A stretch of 64,000 nt of DNA from Acanthopleura granulata (GCA_016165875.1 JABBOT010000015.1:1519921-1583920), one strand, 5' to 3'. Counted from the first letter of the stretch, positions 44,727 to 55,680 are shown. Notes: generated from the sequence alone by a model not told the origin. Numbers and translations: made by a program.

Positions 44727-45075
44727 TAAAAAAACTCGCATAGCTAAGGCCATAAGTGCTCAAGAGCAAATATGGCGTGATAACAGATTTTACGCCCGAT
44801 TAACCAGTCCAGCCACTCGGATTACACCTGTGCCCAAAGCGACACAACTTAAAAAGTGAAATGTAATTCTCCACATTACCATGCGGTGCTTCGGGGAGGC
44901 TATAAAATATAGCAACCTCTGAGCGTGACCAGGGACTCGGGAAAGGTGAATAAAATCATTCACTATTTTAAACAGAAAACATTACACGTTATTTGTTTGG
45001 CAGTCGCAATGAGAGTAAATTCAAATATTATGTTCCGCCATTTTTTGCAGGTTGCGATCAGTCTTTGATACATTG
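44420..45075 (-). promoter_or_regulatory. Promoter-proximal block of minus gene, mirrored at 49990-50700
   Basis: Read on the minus strand, TATCAAAGACTGATCG (45070 downward), then AATGTTTTCTGTTTAAAATA, CGAGTCCCTGGTCACGCTC, CCTCCCCGAAGCACCGCATGG, AATGTGGAGAATTACATTTC and GTCGCTTTGGGCACAGG match, in the same order and spacing, the plus-strand sequence at 49995-50230. A weaker match continues to ACTATGACTGT (about 44440). TATCAAAG aligns with TATAAAAG of the plus copy and could be a weakened TATA box. Inference: duplicated promoter and 5' leader of two head-to-head genes. Confidence 0.5.
44673..44722. repeat. (TA)n microsatellite
   Basis: About 25 TA dinucleotides in a row, inside the 44.4-45.1 kb mirrored block, which explains part of its length difference from the plus copy. 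Confidence 0.95.
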
Positions 45076-45769
45076 TATTATTTTCTTTAGTTTCGCAAGC
45101 ACTTGACTTAAATCCTAAACTGTGCATACACCATAGCGTGCGCTGTAGTTTCTCGAAGCTGTTGTATCTATGAGTTTTAGCGTCATTTTACACATAGCGT
45201 ACTTTCTGGAAAGAAACAGCCGTGTTGCAAAGATGTTGAAAATGAAACCGTCTGGAAATTTCGATACACTAGACCATATAAGAAATGCGAAATCATTGCC
45301 ATAACTGTCCGTTTGTGAAGATTATTGCCAGGATCGACGTTGTCAATTTGTAATCCATTGTTTTGTACGCTCACATTTGAAGCCAGTGTTTCGTGACTTC
45401 CTGTTTTTACTAGAGACTTTGAATTTGTTCTGTGCCTGCATTGCACATTGTCTCTTTACGCTGTGACTTAATTTTATCCCAATTTCCACTGAAAGTGACA
45501 CTGGCGTGAGGTCAATTTGTGTCAACACCGACGACTGAAATTTATAGTGCCCGATAAGAACTGGGACGTTACCGGTATAGTTTACCTCCTTCCCCAGGGA
45601 AGAATGATCACCAGCCGACCTTTTTGCGTGACCTACATTCGACTGATCTCACTTGATAGTCAGTGATATCCTTCACATCAGGGATTCACAGGAAACTGTG
45701 GATTTGCCCTATTTCTGGGAACCCAGACTCGCCCTATATACTTGCGGTACTCCATCCGGATTGGTGTGC

Positions 45770-45990
45770 CGTAATCTTTGTATGAAACTATATTTTTTGT
45801 TATTCTAAGTTGTATTGCTTACATTATACTATTCAATTACATATATTGAACATACATATGTCTAAGTGTCTTCCTGTTTCTTTGGTTGGCCTTGTCCAAG
45901 GCTCGTCTCTGCTTGGAAGGTGAACAAGGCGTCTGTTTATTCTTTTTGCTCTCAGATTAGTGATGCCTTTATAGTTATACTCCCGCTTCG
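45770..45990. repeat. Dispersed repeat, copy 1 of 2-3
   Basis: TTATTCTAAGTTGTATTGC...TTTCTTTGGTTGGCCTTGTCCAAGGCTCGTCTCTGC...TCTTTTTGCTCTCAGATTAGTGATGCC resembles 55450-55680 (CCTTTGTTTGATATTGTATAAGGCTTGTCGCTGCC...CTCTGAGATTAGTCATACC). A short piece at 52970-53035 is also related. Confidence 0.55.
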
Positions 45991-47000
45991 AAGCCAACCG
46001 CTTTATGTGATGGTGACTGTACGTCCGAGCGTCCCTCTGTCCGTCCGTAGCCGCTTGTCCGACCTGTATGTTCTACACTTCACATGGCAAGAATCCCCTA
46101 TGCTTTACAGCGCCCGAGAAGGACTCAGATTTATCGTTTACCGGCTTCTCCAGGGTAGGGTATTTGCCAGCCGGGCGAGTTTTTCCTCTTGAGACTATGT
46201 CTCGCATAACTATCTACGTCATCGGCTACTGCCCCTGAAAACAGTGAAACCAGACATAACCAGTGTACCAATACTCACTTTGTAATTAGGCATAACTTTA
46301 TGTCCGGGTTACAACTCTGCATTATTTTAGGCTTGCAGTTTCTGGTGGAAACATGAGCTTGATCTGAGTGTGTCCAAGTTAAAGGTTGAGTGTGGCTCAC
46401 TGAACACCAGTATGGACTCATGACTTGTGTCGGGTGTACAAGTCAAATTATTTTGCGGTGTTGACTTTTTGTCACAACATATATGTCAATGTCAACCAAA
46501 ATAGACTGTTACATATCCAACTCCAAATTTCTTTCAATCCACTGGATTCGGGATTCCTCTGGTAACATTTTTTAGCTGCGTAATTGGATTCTGTATCCAA
46601 GAAGTTGAACTCTGGGCGTTATTTTAACGCAGAAATTCTTCTGATAACTGCTGACTAATCTGGTCGTGAGCACGATATGTAGAATATCATGGCTGTTGCA
46701 GACTGGACTTCACCCATACAATAGTGATAAAATACAGATTTTGACTGTGCGTATTAAAGCAGAGCGAGTAACAGAAAAACGGAATGGAGTGAGGTGTGGT
46801 GAGGTGGGAAGGGGCTGGGGGGAGGTATCGCACATCGATTGAGATATAGCTTAAGCTGTTGACAGTGTTTTAAATTGTAGAAGACAAAGCACACTACATA
46901 ACTTGAATCCCGAAAACGTGTGACGCCTCGTCTGAAACGTTTCACTGTAATACAGCAAAATGCGAAGTGGTAACCAGCGAAACTCGACCTCCAGCCAGTT
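45991..47000. other. Spacer between the head-to-head genes, nothing recognised
   Basis: No gene supported. Open frames at 45866 and 46754 (minus) overlap repeats or lack coding character. Confidence 0.45.
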
Positions 47001-47003
47001 TAC

Positions 47004-47076
47004 TTCTGTTTGGGTGACCTCTGTTTGGGTGATCTCTGCATGGGTGACCTCTGTTTGGGTGACCTCTGTTTGGGTG
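47004..47076. repeat. Tandem repeat, 15-bp unit, about 5 copies
   Basis: CTGTTTGGGTGACCT recurs with variants (GATCTCTGCATGGGTGACCT). Confidence 0.85.
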
Positions 47077-47454
47077 TTATACTAACTGTTCGTGAAAATG
47101 CTCCAGCAATTGCTGTAAGACGTGTTCTGCACGAATGCCTTAAGCTAAACACAGTAGAAAGGAAATGAAGGTTTCTTCAGTTTATAAGACTTCACTGGTC
47201 TAGAGAATTAAGCCTGCACAAAGTGCCGTGTTGTTATCACAGTCGTTAATTATGTACTGCATTCTTAATATATCTTGGACACGTTATACTATATTTGTAT
47301 TGGGTCATCACTGTGTTTCATCGCCCAACTCGACTTTGTCGAAGTAACCAGTTTTTGTTCGACGAACGAGATACACAGATACATAATCTTCATTCGCTTT
47401 ATGTGTTTTGCGCCTCAATCTAAAGACGCAGCGACTTTTGTCTTTTTAGCAGCA

Positions 47455-47610
47455 GATTCATTTATTTATTTTATGTCCTTCCAACGGTCCTTTACACAAC
47501 ATTCATTATGGGGGAATGAAACCGTAATGAGTCCGAGTAAAACCCACAGCCACCCCCACGCTGCTGGCAGACCAGAGGCAGATTACCTGAGGAGGACGTT
47601 CAACCTTACT
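47455..47610 (-). mobile_element. Decayed SINE, main family
   Basis: ATTTATTTATTTTATGTCC, CATTATGGGGGAATGAAACCG, GTAAAACCCACAGCC and CGCTGCTGGCAGACC follow the inverted body with many changes. Confidence 0.55.
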
Positions 47611-47619
47611 ATCCTTTGA

Positions 47620-48420
47620 GGACAAGAAGACCAGGAGTTTTCTGACTTTTGGACGAGAAATCATTTTCTGAATGTCTTTGCTTTAGTGCCCTCAGGTAAA
47701 AATAGATCATCCTGATCGAATTTTCTTGTAGCTTGTCTTGCAAAGTTTGCTTAATGGCGTGTGAAAAATACCCGTTTTATGATTAATGATTATTTTTCCT
47801 TATTCATTTAAAGGTAACAAAACTCCTATGTGGGAAGCGTACTTAGAGACAACAGACTTGTCCTACCGACCTATATGTACATTTGAACATTTTAAACGTG
47901 AAATTAGCTTATTATGATATGACTTATCCCCAGGACGTCAGTAAACTTCGTCCATGACCCAAAAGATCAGTATCCGAAGTTTGAATATGCCCCTTAGGCA
48001 AGCTACGGCTAAATGAAGTCTTGATTACTTTAACTTGCCTACTCCATCGTAAAATACATTTCTGCACCATTTGATTAAGGCATAAAACTCCTAAAACAAA
48101 TCATTTGTGAACACAGCGGATATAAAATCAGGCAGTGATGAGATATTCAAAGCATTGAAACCTAACGAATTTGCAGATATAAAACATGTACATGTACTAC
48201 ATGTCACGGAACGTTTTGTTACGAGATTGTTCAGTTTTGTACCTTCAATGTTATGACGAAGTTGCAGTGAATACGATTTCAGTGTGATAAAATTCTGGTT
48301 CAGTTCCTTTGCAATGTGACAAATGTGGAGTAAGGGCCGTTCCGTGTGATGAATGTAATACAGATACCGGGTAATGTCGCAAATACCGAGTACATTGAGT
48401 GTAATATGACAACTATCCGA
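47620..48420. other. Spacer, nothing recognised; approximate mirror axis
   Basis: The midpoint of the paired blocks (43.4/51.3 kb and 45.07/50.0 kb) falls near 47.4-47.5 kb, just to the left of this stretch. No sequence symmetry remains visible here. Confidence 0.4.
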
Positions 48421-48423
48421 TAA

Positions 48424-48632
48424 ATTTATTTACTTATTTATTTGATTGGTGTTTTACGACGTACTCGGGGAAAACCCACGACCATCCGCAGGTTGCTGGC
48501 AGACCTTTTCATGTGCGGCTGGAGAGGAAGCCAGCATGAGTTGGACTTGAATTCACCTCGACTGCATTGATGGCAGGCTTCTGGATCATTACGCTGCGCT
48601 GGTGCGTTAACCAAATGAGCCACTGAGGACTC
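48424..48632 (-). mobile_element. SINE, main family, with internal deletion
   Basis: From TATTTATTTGATTGGTGTTTTACGACGTACTC the sequence jumps to GGGGAAAACCCACGACCATCCGCAGG, then runs to GAATTCACCTCGACTGCATTG, GGATCATTACGCTGCGCTGG and GAGCCACTGAGG. The segment between CGTACTC and GGGGAAAACCC (about 60 bp in full copies) is missing. Both ends are present. Confidence 0.9.
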
Positions 48633-49087
48633 AATGTCCGGTGAATATTACGTATTGTTACTGGTGAAGGAACAAGAAACAGCCTACTGATACGACACAG
48701 ATCGATGTTGTGGCATGTAACACAATAAACACTGGATGCAAACACACGACACGTATAAGGGACCAAGATATGATAAGTATGCAGTACATGCATGATTAAA
48801 GCCAGCCATGTGAACACAGCATTTTGGGTCATTGTAGGCCAGTGACATCTAATAATCTGCAACCATCATCAGTCTCTGTGTTTCTGCTTCTGTTGCGATG
48901 CAAGGGGTGATGCATGATGCTAGATGTAAGTGGGCTCCTGATCTGTTGGTTCTGAAATATCAATAAATCATAATCCAAGAAACCATGTATTAATTATTAA
49001 AACTTGACAATGTATGCAAAACAATTAGTTCGGAAAGAATAGCTAATATAGCAACAGCGGATAGGGACAAATGCCTATATCCACCCC

Positions 49088-49366
49088 TTGGCATAAATAT
49101 TTATTTATTTATTTGATTGGTGTTTTCACCGTACTCAAGAATATTTCACTTATACGACGGCGGTCAACATTACGGTGGGAGGAAACCGGACAGAGCGCGG
49201 GGAAAACTCACGACCATCCGCAGGTTGCTGGCAGGCCTTCCCACTTACGGCCGGACAGGAAGCCAGCATGAGCTGGACTTGAATTCATAGCGGCCGCATT
49301 GGTGGGAGACTTCTGGGTCATTACGCTGTACTATTGCGCTAGCAAACTATGCCACGGAGGAACCCA
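49088..49366 (-). mobile_element. SINE, main family, full length
   Basis: All parts are present in inverted order: (ATTT)n tail, GTTTTCACCGTACTCAAGAATATTTCACTTATACGACGG, GAGGAAACCGGACAGAGC, CGACCATCCGCAGGTTGC, GAAGCCAGCATGAGCTGGACTTGAATTC, GGTCATTACGCTGTACTATTGCGCTAGC and GCCACGGAGG. CATAAATA occurs at both ends (about 49092 and 49370), a possible short target duplication. Confidence 0.93.
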
Positions 49367-49580
49367 GGTCATAAATAGTTCCACCCAAAAACAAAAATGC
49401 CCATACCAAGCATTAAATGGGAGTTGTAACCTTGACGCTAAATCAAAAACGTTGTTACCATGGCATCTGCGGAAAAGGGCTAATGTAGGCGAAATACATC
49501 GGCATGTACATCTATGTAGGTGTCTGTAAAAGAATATTAGAAGCGCAAAACAGGTAGAGTTATAGTCTTGACACAAGGCC

Positions 49581-49874
49581 ATGCCTAATTACAGGGTGTA
49601 TTCAGGTACACTGGTTATCTTGTTCTCGTGGCTTCTATCAACAACGGCAATGTGCATTTTATCATCTTTTCCAATCACTTCTACCGACGACAACGGAGAT
49701 GCCCAGCGTGCAAAGTGTAGAATATTTACACCCGACAACAGGTTGCACACGGACAGGATGGCGACCATGCAGTGGGACAGTCGGGCGGTTGTTATATGTG
49801 TATTCTGTGCGAACAGGCCATGTAGTACATTATTATTTACATACATTTGTCAAATGCTTTTTCGCGGAACATGA
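49581..49874 (+). CDS. Open frame with signal-peptide-like start, unknown
   Basis: The context AAGGCCATGCC is acceptable for initiation. The N-terminus has a hydrophobic run (YSGTLVILFSWLLSTTAMCI) like a signal peptide or anchor, followed by a polar segment (STDDNGDAQRAKCRIFTPDN) and Cys residues. No donor or partner exon is clear and no mirrored copy was found near 45.3 kb. It ends about 120 nt before the TATA candidate at 49995, so it is not part of the downstream gene. May be chance. Confidence 0.2.
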   Translation: MPNYRVYSGTLVILFSWLLSTTAMCILSSFPITSTDDNGDAQRAKCRIFTPDNRLHTDRMATMQWDSRAVVICVFCANRPCSTLLFTYICQMLFRGT

Positions 49875-49989
49875 TATAGACTGGATAAGACAAGCCCCTT
49901 GGGGTTTTCATCCCGCCAGTATTAGTGTACATATATTATCCTTCAAAATTGCGTATGTCCTTGTATGTATTCATAGCATTTATTCATAG

Positions 49990-50700
49990 CAGCGTATAAA
50001 AGATTGGTCGAAAGGGATATTTGATTTAACAGCCATCGCGTTTTGGAAAAAAAGTTTAACATTTTCATTGAAAATAATAAAAGATTTTGTTCAGCTTTCT
50101 AGAGTCCCTGCGTCACGCTCAGGTAGAGCCTAAAATGTTTTATATTCTCCCCGAAGCAATGTATGATTATGTGGAGATTTCCACTCTACTTTTTTAGTTA
50201 CCTCGCTTTGGGCACTAATTTAATCCGAATTAGTCCGACGTGGTCATCGGGCGTAACATCTAACCATCACGCTATTTGAGCTTTGACACTTGTTTCCTCC
50301 GGGCGATGTTGTACTGCAAGGATGTTCACTTCTACGTTTTTTCTTCTTTTTCCACTTAACTATTATGAAGTGTGTGTATGCCTTGATAGGCACAGACTAA
50401 TTAAATTTTTAGTACACTTCAATGATTTTGTCTTTACCCAGGAGGTTTGGTATTATATATATAAGCCCAGGATTAAAATAACACATTTAGAAACCTGTCA
50501 CTTTTTACCTTCTGTTCCCAGAAGCTGCCTTCAACAAAAGGGCTCGAGTTTAAGGTAATAGTGTATTGCGTTACACAATGTATCCTTTTTGATTTGCATT
50601 GCATGTCGTTTTAAAATATATTTTGTATATTATTGTATATATTGTATATTGGTACATGTTTCGTGCAATAAATATTATCTTTCTCGTAGACTATGACTGT
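49990..50700 (+). promoter_or_regulatory. Promoter-proximal block of plus gene, mirrored at 44420-45075
   Basis: TATAAAAG lies at 49995-50002 in the context CAGCGTATAAAAGATTGG. Downstream, AACATTTTCATTGAAAATAA, TAGAGTCCCTGCGTCACGCTC, CTCCCCGAAGCAATGTATG, TTATGTGGAGATTTCCAC and CCTCGCTTTGGGCACTAATT match the minus-strand block in order and spacing. The TATA box, conserved leader and downstream exon array support a plus-strand promoter. No coding frame is shared across the block, so it is probably an untranslated leader. Confidence 0.5.
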
Positions 50701-51294
50701 TAACGGTAAACACAATACTTTAACCTTTTATTTGCATCTTCAAGACAGACGCGTTTTGGATGTAACATAGGAAGTACTGTAAATACCCTTAAAACTTTAA
50801 CGAGTAAAATAAATGTTTTTCAACATAACACTTTAATGATGTAGTCTATGATTTTGGTACATTTATTCTCTCTGATGTCAGATCCAATTTGAGTTTCATG
50901 ATATTTGGCTCATATTTTACCCAAATTAGGATAACAGCTGTTTTGGACAATTTCTCTAAACGCCTAGTGTTATTGATTGATAATTTTGCCACGCACCTTT
51001 CAACTTTTCTCTCAATGTAAATCCACACACGCCGTTATATGAGTGAAAAATTTTTATTCAGAGATCTAATGAATAATCCAACAAAACAACAGCTTGGGTG
51101 AAATAAAATGCACTCTAGAGTTTTACACGGGAACAAAAGGTAGAAATGACAGGTGTTGATCGTTTGACCACCAAGGCTGCAAGATACTATTAAACACAAC
51201 CTCAAATGTGTTCTATGCATTGAAGATATTGTAATTAAAGTTTTGAGTAGACGCTTTAGAGTCTATTCTTTTTCTTTTGTGCTTGTTGTTTCAG

Positions 51295-51400
51295 TGAGGA
51301 TGAAGTCATACTGAGCGTTGGCGTCCTCTGGATGCTGGCGACCGTGGTTCAATCTCGAGTTTTGTCTCAGACCAATGCGGTGGAGAGCGATTCTGGAGAG
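51295..51400 (+). CDS. 106-nt exon, paired with 43364 exon (plus gene)
   Basis: It lies between TTGTTGTTTCAG| and TGGAGAG|GTAACC. The frame parallel to the minus partner reads ERWRPLDAGDRGSISSFVSD (partner ERPSPLDTASRGSASIF), but a 10-nt deletion near the 5' end puts a TGA upstream in that frame. Another frame (EDEVILSVGVLWMLATVVQS) is open across the whole exon. So either the exon is broken or it has switched frame. The minus-strand open frame at 51263-51463 over the same sequence is considered a shadow. Confidence 0.45.
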
Positions 51401-51412
51401 GTAACCATAGCC

Positions 51413-51639
51413 ATCTTCAGGAGAAGTAATTTGTACAATCAACAAACACACATATATATACATTTACAGATATGCGGACAATAGAAGGATGACCATAAGT
51501 GATCAATGTTTAATTTCCATTGGTTGAATCATTTGATCAATCATAGCAGTGTATTTTATTCAGCCTTCTATTGTCCGCATATCTGTAAATGTATATATAT
51601 GTGTGTTTGTTGATTGTACAAATTACTTCTCCTGAAGAT
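51413..51639. repeat. Perfect 76-bp inverted repeat, 75-nt loop
   Basis: Positions 51413-51488 (ATCTTCAGGAGAAGTAATTT… to …GACAATAGAAGG) are exactly the reverse complement of 51564-51639. The arms are identical, which implies recent origin or gene conversion. The left arm begins 12 nt after the donor of the 51295 exon, so the pre-mRNA would carry a long hairpin next to that splice site. No target duplication or transposase was seen. Confidence 0.95.
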
Positions 51640-52247
51640 GACAAGTAAAACTTAGTCGAAATATTGAGAACGTCAACCATGTGTTACATTTCTTTTTTCG
51701 GAGTTTCTATGCTTTTGTACTTTACTAAGCTAGTTGGTGGATCAACAAGATTTTAACCATAGCCACTTCATAACACTTTAACACTTTATCATCTGTATAT
51801 GGCCTTTACCTCCTTCTTCCATACCTACGATCCCTCTGCCTTTATACCTCTGGTGTCTGCTGCTAGTCTTCTTCCAGCATAAACGAGACACTCTGCTTCC
51901 CGTAGTTTCAATACTTCTACCTTTATACCCGGAATGCCCACCATCTGCCTTCCTGCACAATACGAAAGACACTGAAGCTTGTTTTCTTACACCGTCCCTC
52001 AGAGACTACACTGTACAAAGCTTTCACCAAAGAGTGTCCCGTAATTCTACAAAACTTCTTGTGTACCTGTGATCCTTTCTCCGGTTCACTTCCATCACAC
52101 TGTAAATACCATCATTCCTGCAGCACTGCCTGCCGCAAATTCTTTGTTGTAATGTCTTGTTTATGCCCCTTCAGGGAGATGGTGTATTCTTTTTCTACCT
52201 CCTGACAGCAGGATTCATATTTCAAGTTTTTTTCTTTATCTCCTTAG

Positions 52248-52301
52248 AAATACATCGGCGTTGAGGATATCATCGTTTTCAAAAAGAAACGAGACGCCGA
52301 A
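52248..52301 (+). CDS. 54-nt cassette exon, plus array (exon 2)
   Basis: It is bounded by a T-rich tract, TCTCCTTAG| and GCCGAA|GTAAGT, phase 0 at both ends. It encodes KYIGVEDIIVFKKKRDAE, one residue longer than the 51-nt members and otherwise matching the consensus at every core position. Confidence 0.65.
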
Positions 52302-53329
52302 GTAAGTTAATCTACACCCAACACCGTCGGGAAAAAATTACGTTGTCTGAGATTATTCTGCCCCATAATATACATGTCACTTCTTAACAGATAACATATT
52401 TGGTGTTTTGTTAGATATCTGATGTACTACCGAATTATTACTGGGGTTTTGGTCCATTCTGTAATAAACATTCACAACGTCGTGACCAAGTTTGCCATTT
52501 CGAGAAAACATCATGCCGAATGAAGTCTGAAGCCCAAGGTTTGACACGACATAAACCGATAAACGCAGCCGAACGAGCCTGAGCTTTACTTTAACTCATA
52601 ACCTGAATACTGAAGTGTTTTTCATCTCCGAGAGGAATCATTAGACCAATATTTTATTAGTTGTACACACAAAAGTAGATGGTGGGAAAACACGTAAGTA
52701 TTTTGTGTTATACACCCAGTATATAACTAAATTTCCAAGTTCATGACACCCTGTACTTTCCTCACTACACAACACTCGCGTGTCCAGGGAAAAGCGAGAC
52801 AACAAGTGAGAAATTTCATGAACCCTGATACACACGATGCATGCATCGTGACAGCCATTGTGGCATGACTGCGTATCTTGTAATTCTATAGTACATTATT
52901 TGTCAGTTACTTTACTTGCTTCTTTACTCTTCATCAACGCGTGGGTTCCAACTTTAAACTATATTATTGTTCTTGTATATTTTATGTAAGCTGTGGTGTA
53001 CTGTTTACATAATATTATTCAATTATGTGTATACATGTGAATATATGATACACATGGGAAAAGAATAATGCCTTCATCATGATAAATGTGTTAGGCGATA
53101 CTAGAAATGCCAATTTATTAATATCATTTGTTCTTTACTTTACTTACTACTTTACTTTTCAATTACGCCTGGGTTTCGATTGGAAAATTGGAAACAAGAT
53201 GACGACGACGCAATGTTTATGTTACATTGACAACCCTAACCATTTTGTATAACATAGACACGCATTGTAAGGAGCGTATATTGTGACGTATATCTGTGTT
53301 AATATGAACACACGCCACAATTACTTTCC

Positions 53330-53640
53330 CAATTACTTACATGTGAACCTTTGGCTTCACAGCACTCTCCCCAAAATCTACAATTTCGCACAGCTGACAA
53401 ATAACTGACAGGGGTCAATCTCACCCGGCCAGAGGTCAGTGAAACCGGATTGATCACTACTTTTGCCTGGTGTGCATCCGCCTTTATTGGCTGAAAAACA
53501 CACAAATTTACACCTGGAATGAAGCCTTGAAGACTGTCCTATAAAATGATACCACCCAACAAACAGAAAAAATGAAAAAGGGCAGGCCGGAGGCGCAAAA
53601 GAAAGTAATACTAAAAATACCACGGATCTAAATTCCTGGA
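53330..53640 (+). repeat. Dispersed repeat, copy 2 of 2
   Basis: Matches 12170-12590; shared phrases include CTGACAGGGGTCAA, TCACTACTTTTGCCTGGTGT, CTGGAATGAAGCCTTGAAG and AAAATGATACCACCC. Here it lies between cassette exons 2 and 3. Confidence 0.7.
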
Positions 53641-53803
53641 GGCATTCATTCTGGAGTGAAGCCATCTTGCACGTTACGTCTGTCGCAGTGTTACGCCTGC
53701 TGTTAAACGGGCTCCACAACTGAGGCACAGTGGGTGAGAGAAGTAGAAGACATGGGTCTCTAATATCAACGGGAGCTATATTTTCAACCATTGTTCTATT
53801 CAG

Positions 53804-53926
53804 CAATCCACTACGATTGAGGATGTGATTTTTAAGAAGAAGCGAGAGGCCTCCACTACACTGAAAAATAATCCCCTTTCAACACTAATCAACAACTACA
53901 ACACTGAACAAGAACTAGTCAACTAA
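53804..53926 (+). CDS. Cassette exon copy reading into a stop, plus array (exon 3)
   Basis: The acceptor is TTGTTCTATTCAG|. The frame reads QSTTIEDVIFKKKREA like the family, but the expected GAG|GTAAGT is replaced by TCCACTACAC, with no donor. The frame continues 24 codons (STTLKNNPLSTLINNYNTEQ…) to TAA at 53924-53926. It is either a terminal exon giving a short C-terminus or a cassette exon that lost its donor. Confidence 0.5.
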   Translation, partial: QSTTIEDVIFKKKREASTTLKNNPLSTLINNYNTEQELVN

Positions 53927-53929
53927 TTA

Positions 53930-55440
53930 CGTTTGGGGACAATTTTGATAGAAAATATTCAATATTATGCATGCGTCATATACTGTCTAACGCCACAGTT
54001 TCCTCGCTACAGGTGCTCCTATTAATTTTACCTTGGGGTCCCGTGGCCGTGCGGCGGGCGTTTTAGCCCACCACATTGATTAGGAGACCCCACATCACTG
54101 CGTTAGTTATGTGTTCAAACCCGTCTCAGACTGGCTTTCTCTTCGTAACTTGAAAGGGAAAAGATTTTACGGTTTTCCCCTTACTGAAGGAAAACATATA
54201 GTGTACATAAAATCAGCATAATCAGCCTGTAAGGGTTTTCTTAAAACTGCTATAACGCTCAGCATCGAATAATGGACCAGTACGTAATCACGGAAATTCC
54301 AATAGGAGGAATGTAGCATTAACGTCTGTGCCAGAATTGTGAAAGATTAATGTCTATGCGAAAATGTCGTCCAAAATTTCTGATACGTCCGAAAATGAAA
54401 ATAAAATCGTCTTTTGTTTAAAAGTTGATCTTTTATCGTGAAATTCCATTCACACATTTTGCTAGCGTAAAACACCAGCGTAAAACAGTGGTGGAGTAAT
54501 ATAAATGACTGAAGTTAGAAAAAGGCAAAACCACCGATGGTGAAGTCTTGTCAGAGTGGGTGGTGGCACTTTGCCCAAAGGATATTGAGTTTTTGAAACT
54601 GCGGGTAGGCCCCTAATGGCTTCTCGACACAATGGTCATTGAGCTGCATTAACACACCAAAGAATGCGTTTTTCACGAATGCCCATAAAGTATACGATGA
54701 AAGCGCAGTATTCTGACATAGATGACATAGGTGGTATTCCAGACCTGGTGTTTACTGCGTATGTACACATCAGTGGTAGTTGATTCCAAGTGATAAGAGC
54801 CCACCACCAAACCGATTTGTCTCCGTCCTAAGACACTATTTCTTGATTCGAGAAGGATGGACGGGGCTGATTCAAAGTTCAGGTTAGACTGATGTCAGAA
54901 AAATGAATCGTCGGGTTAAAATGCATGTCGAAAGGTAGTGAAGGAGATTTCCACGTGATCTCGGCCGTTTAGATGTTGACGAAGCGTCGGGATCGTTCGA
55001 TCAATTAAAACAGAGCAACCAATGACCACAGTTACTAAACGAAAACAACTGCAACATTTATCTCAATTTTTGCAACAAAAATGGGACAGCATTTCTGAAA
55101 GCTGCCAATAAAAAATTCACAATCCTGGCTTCAAAATGCCCTTAAAAATGTGCCGTGAACAAAAGTGAACAATACATCAGCGGAGGAAAACGAAAGTGAT
55201 TTACACGATATAGTCCCAATATGGTGGAGGCCAGTTTTGTGACAGGACGAGAACATTGTCCAATCGCTACATTGCTCTATATCACATGGCCCTTCCACGT
55301 GATCGCGTGACCTTACCGCTTGACCTCTGAAAGGAGTCCGGTAGAACAATGCCGCTTGTATGTATCTCAGGGCTGCTATCTCCAAGTAGTCCTGAGGAAA
55401 GAAGTAGGGATAGTTCTACTTTAGAACGGTCTGATGTAAT
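53930..55440. other. Intron-like stretch; possible tRNA-like SINE head at 54045
   Basis: At 54045-54165 CCGTGGCCGTGCGGCGGGCG and TGTGTTCAAACCCGTCTCAG look like A- and B-box regions of another tRNA-derived SINE, without a recognisable body. Nothing else is supported. Confidence 0.4.
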
Positions 55441-55449
55441 CTCCGTAAT

Positions 55450-55680
55450 AAACTATAGTTCTGTTATTGTTTGGATTCTTTTTGTATGTTTTATGTAAGT
55501 TGTACTGGACTGCCCAGGTTATATTAATCAGATCTATGCTTTGCTCTTATCTAACTCTTTTCGTGTTCCTTTGTTTGATATTGTATAAGGCTTGTCGCTG
55601 CCTGAGATTTGAGCAAACCACTTGATCATTGTTTTTCCCTCTGAGATTAGTCATACCCTCCACAGTCTGTGTCCATTATT
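55450..55680. repeat. Dispersed repeat, copy 2
   Basis: Resembles 45770-45990 in the same orientation; see that entry for shared words. Confidence 0.55.

Noticed and set aside
51263..51463. Minus-strand open frame with NSRLNHGRQHPEDANAQYD
   Set aside because: A similar reading exists opposite the 43364 exon (RSRLNHDWQYPEDSDAQ), but there it follows a stop. The splice sites conserved between the two copies fit the other strand, which also agrees with the cassette exon orientation. I keep the exon on that other strand and note this as the main alternative.
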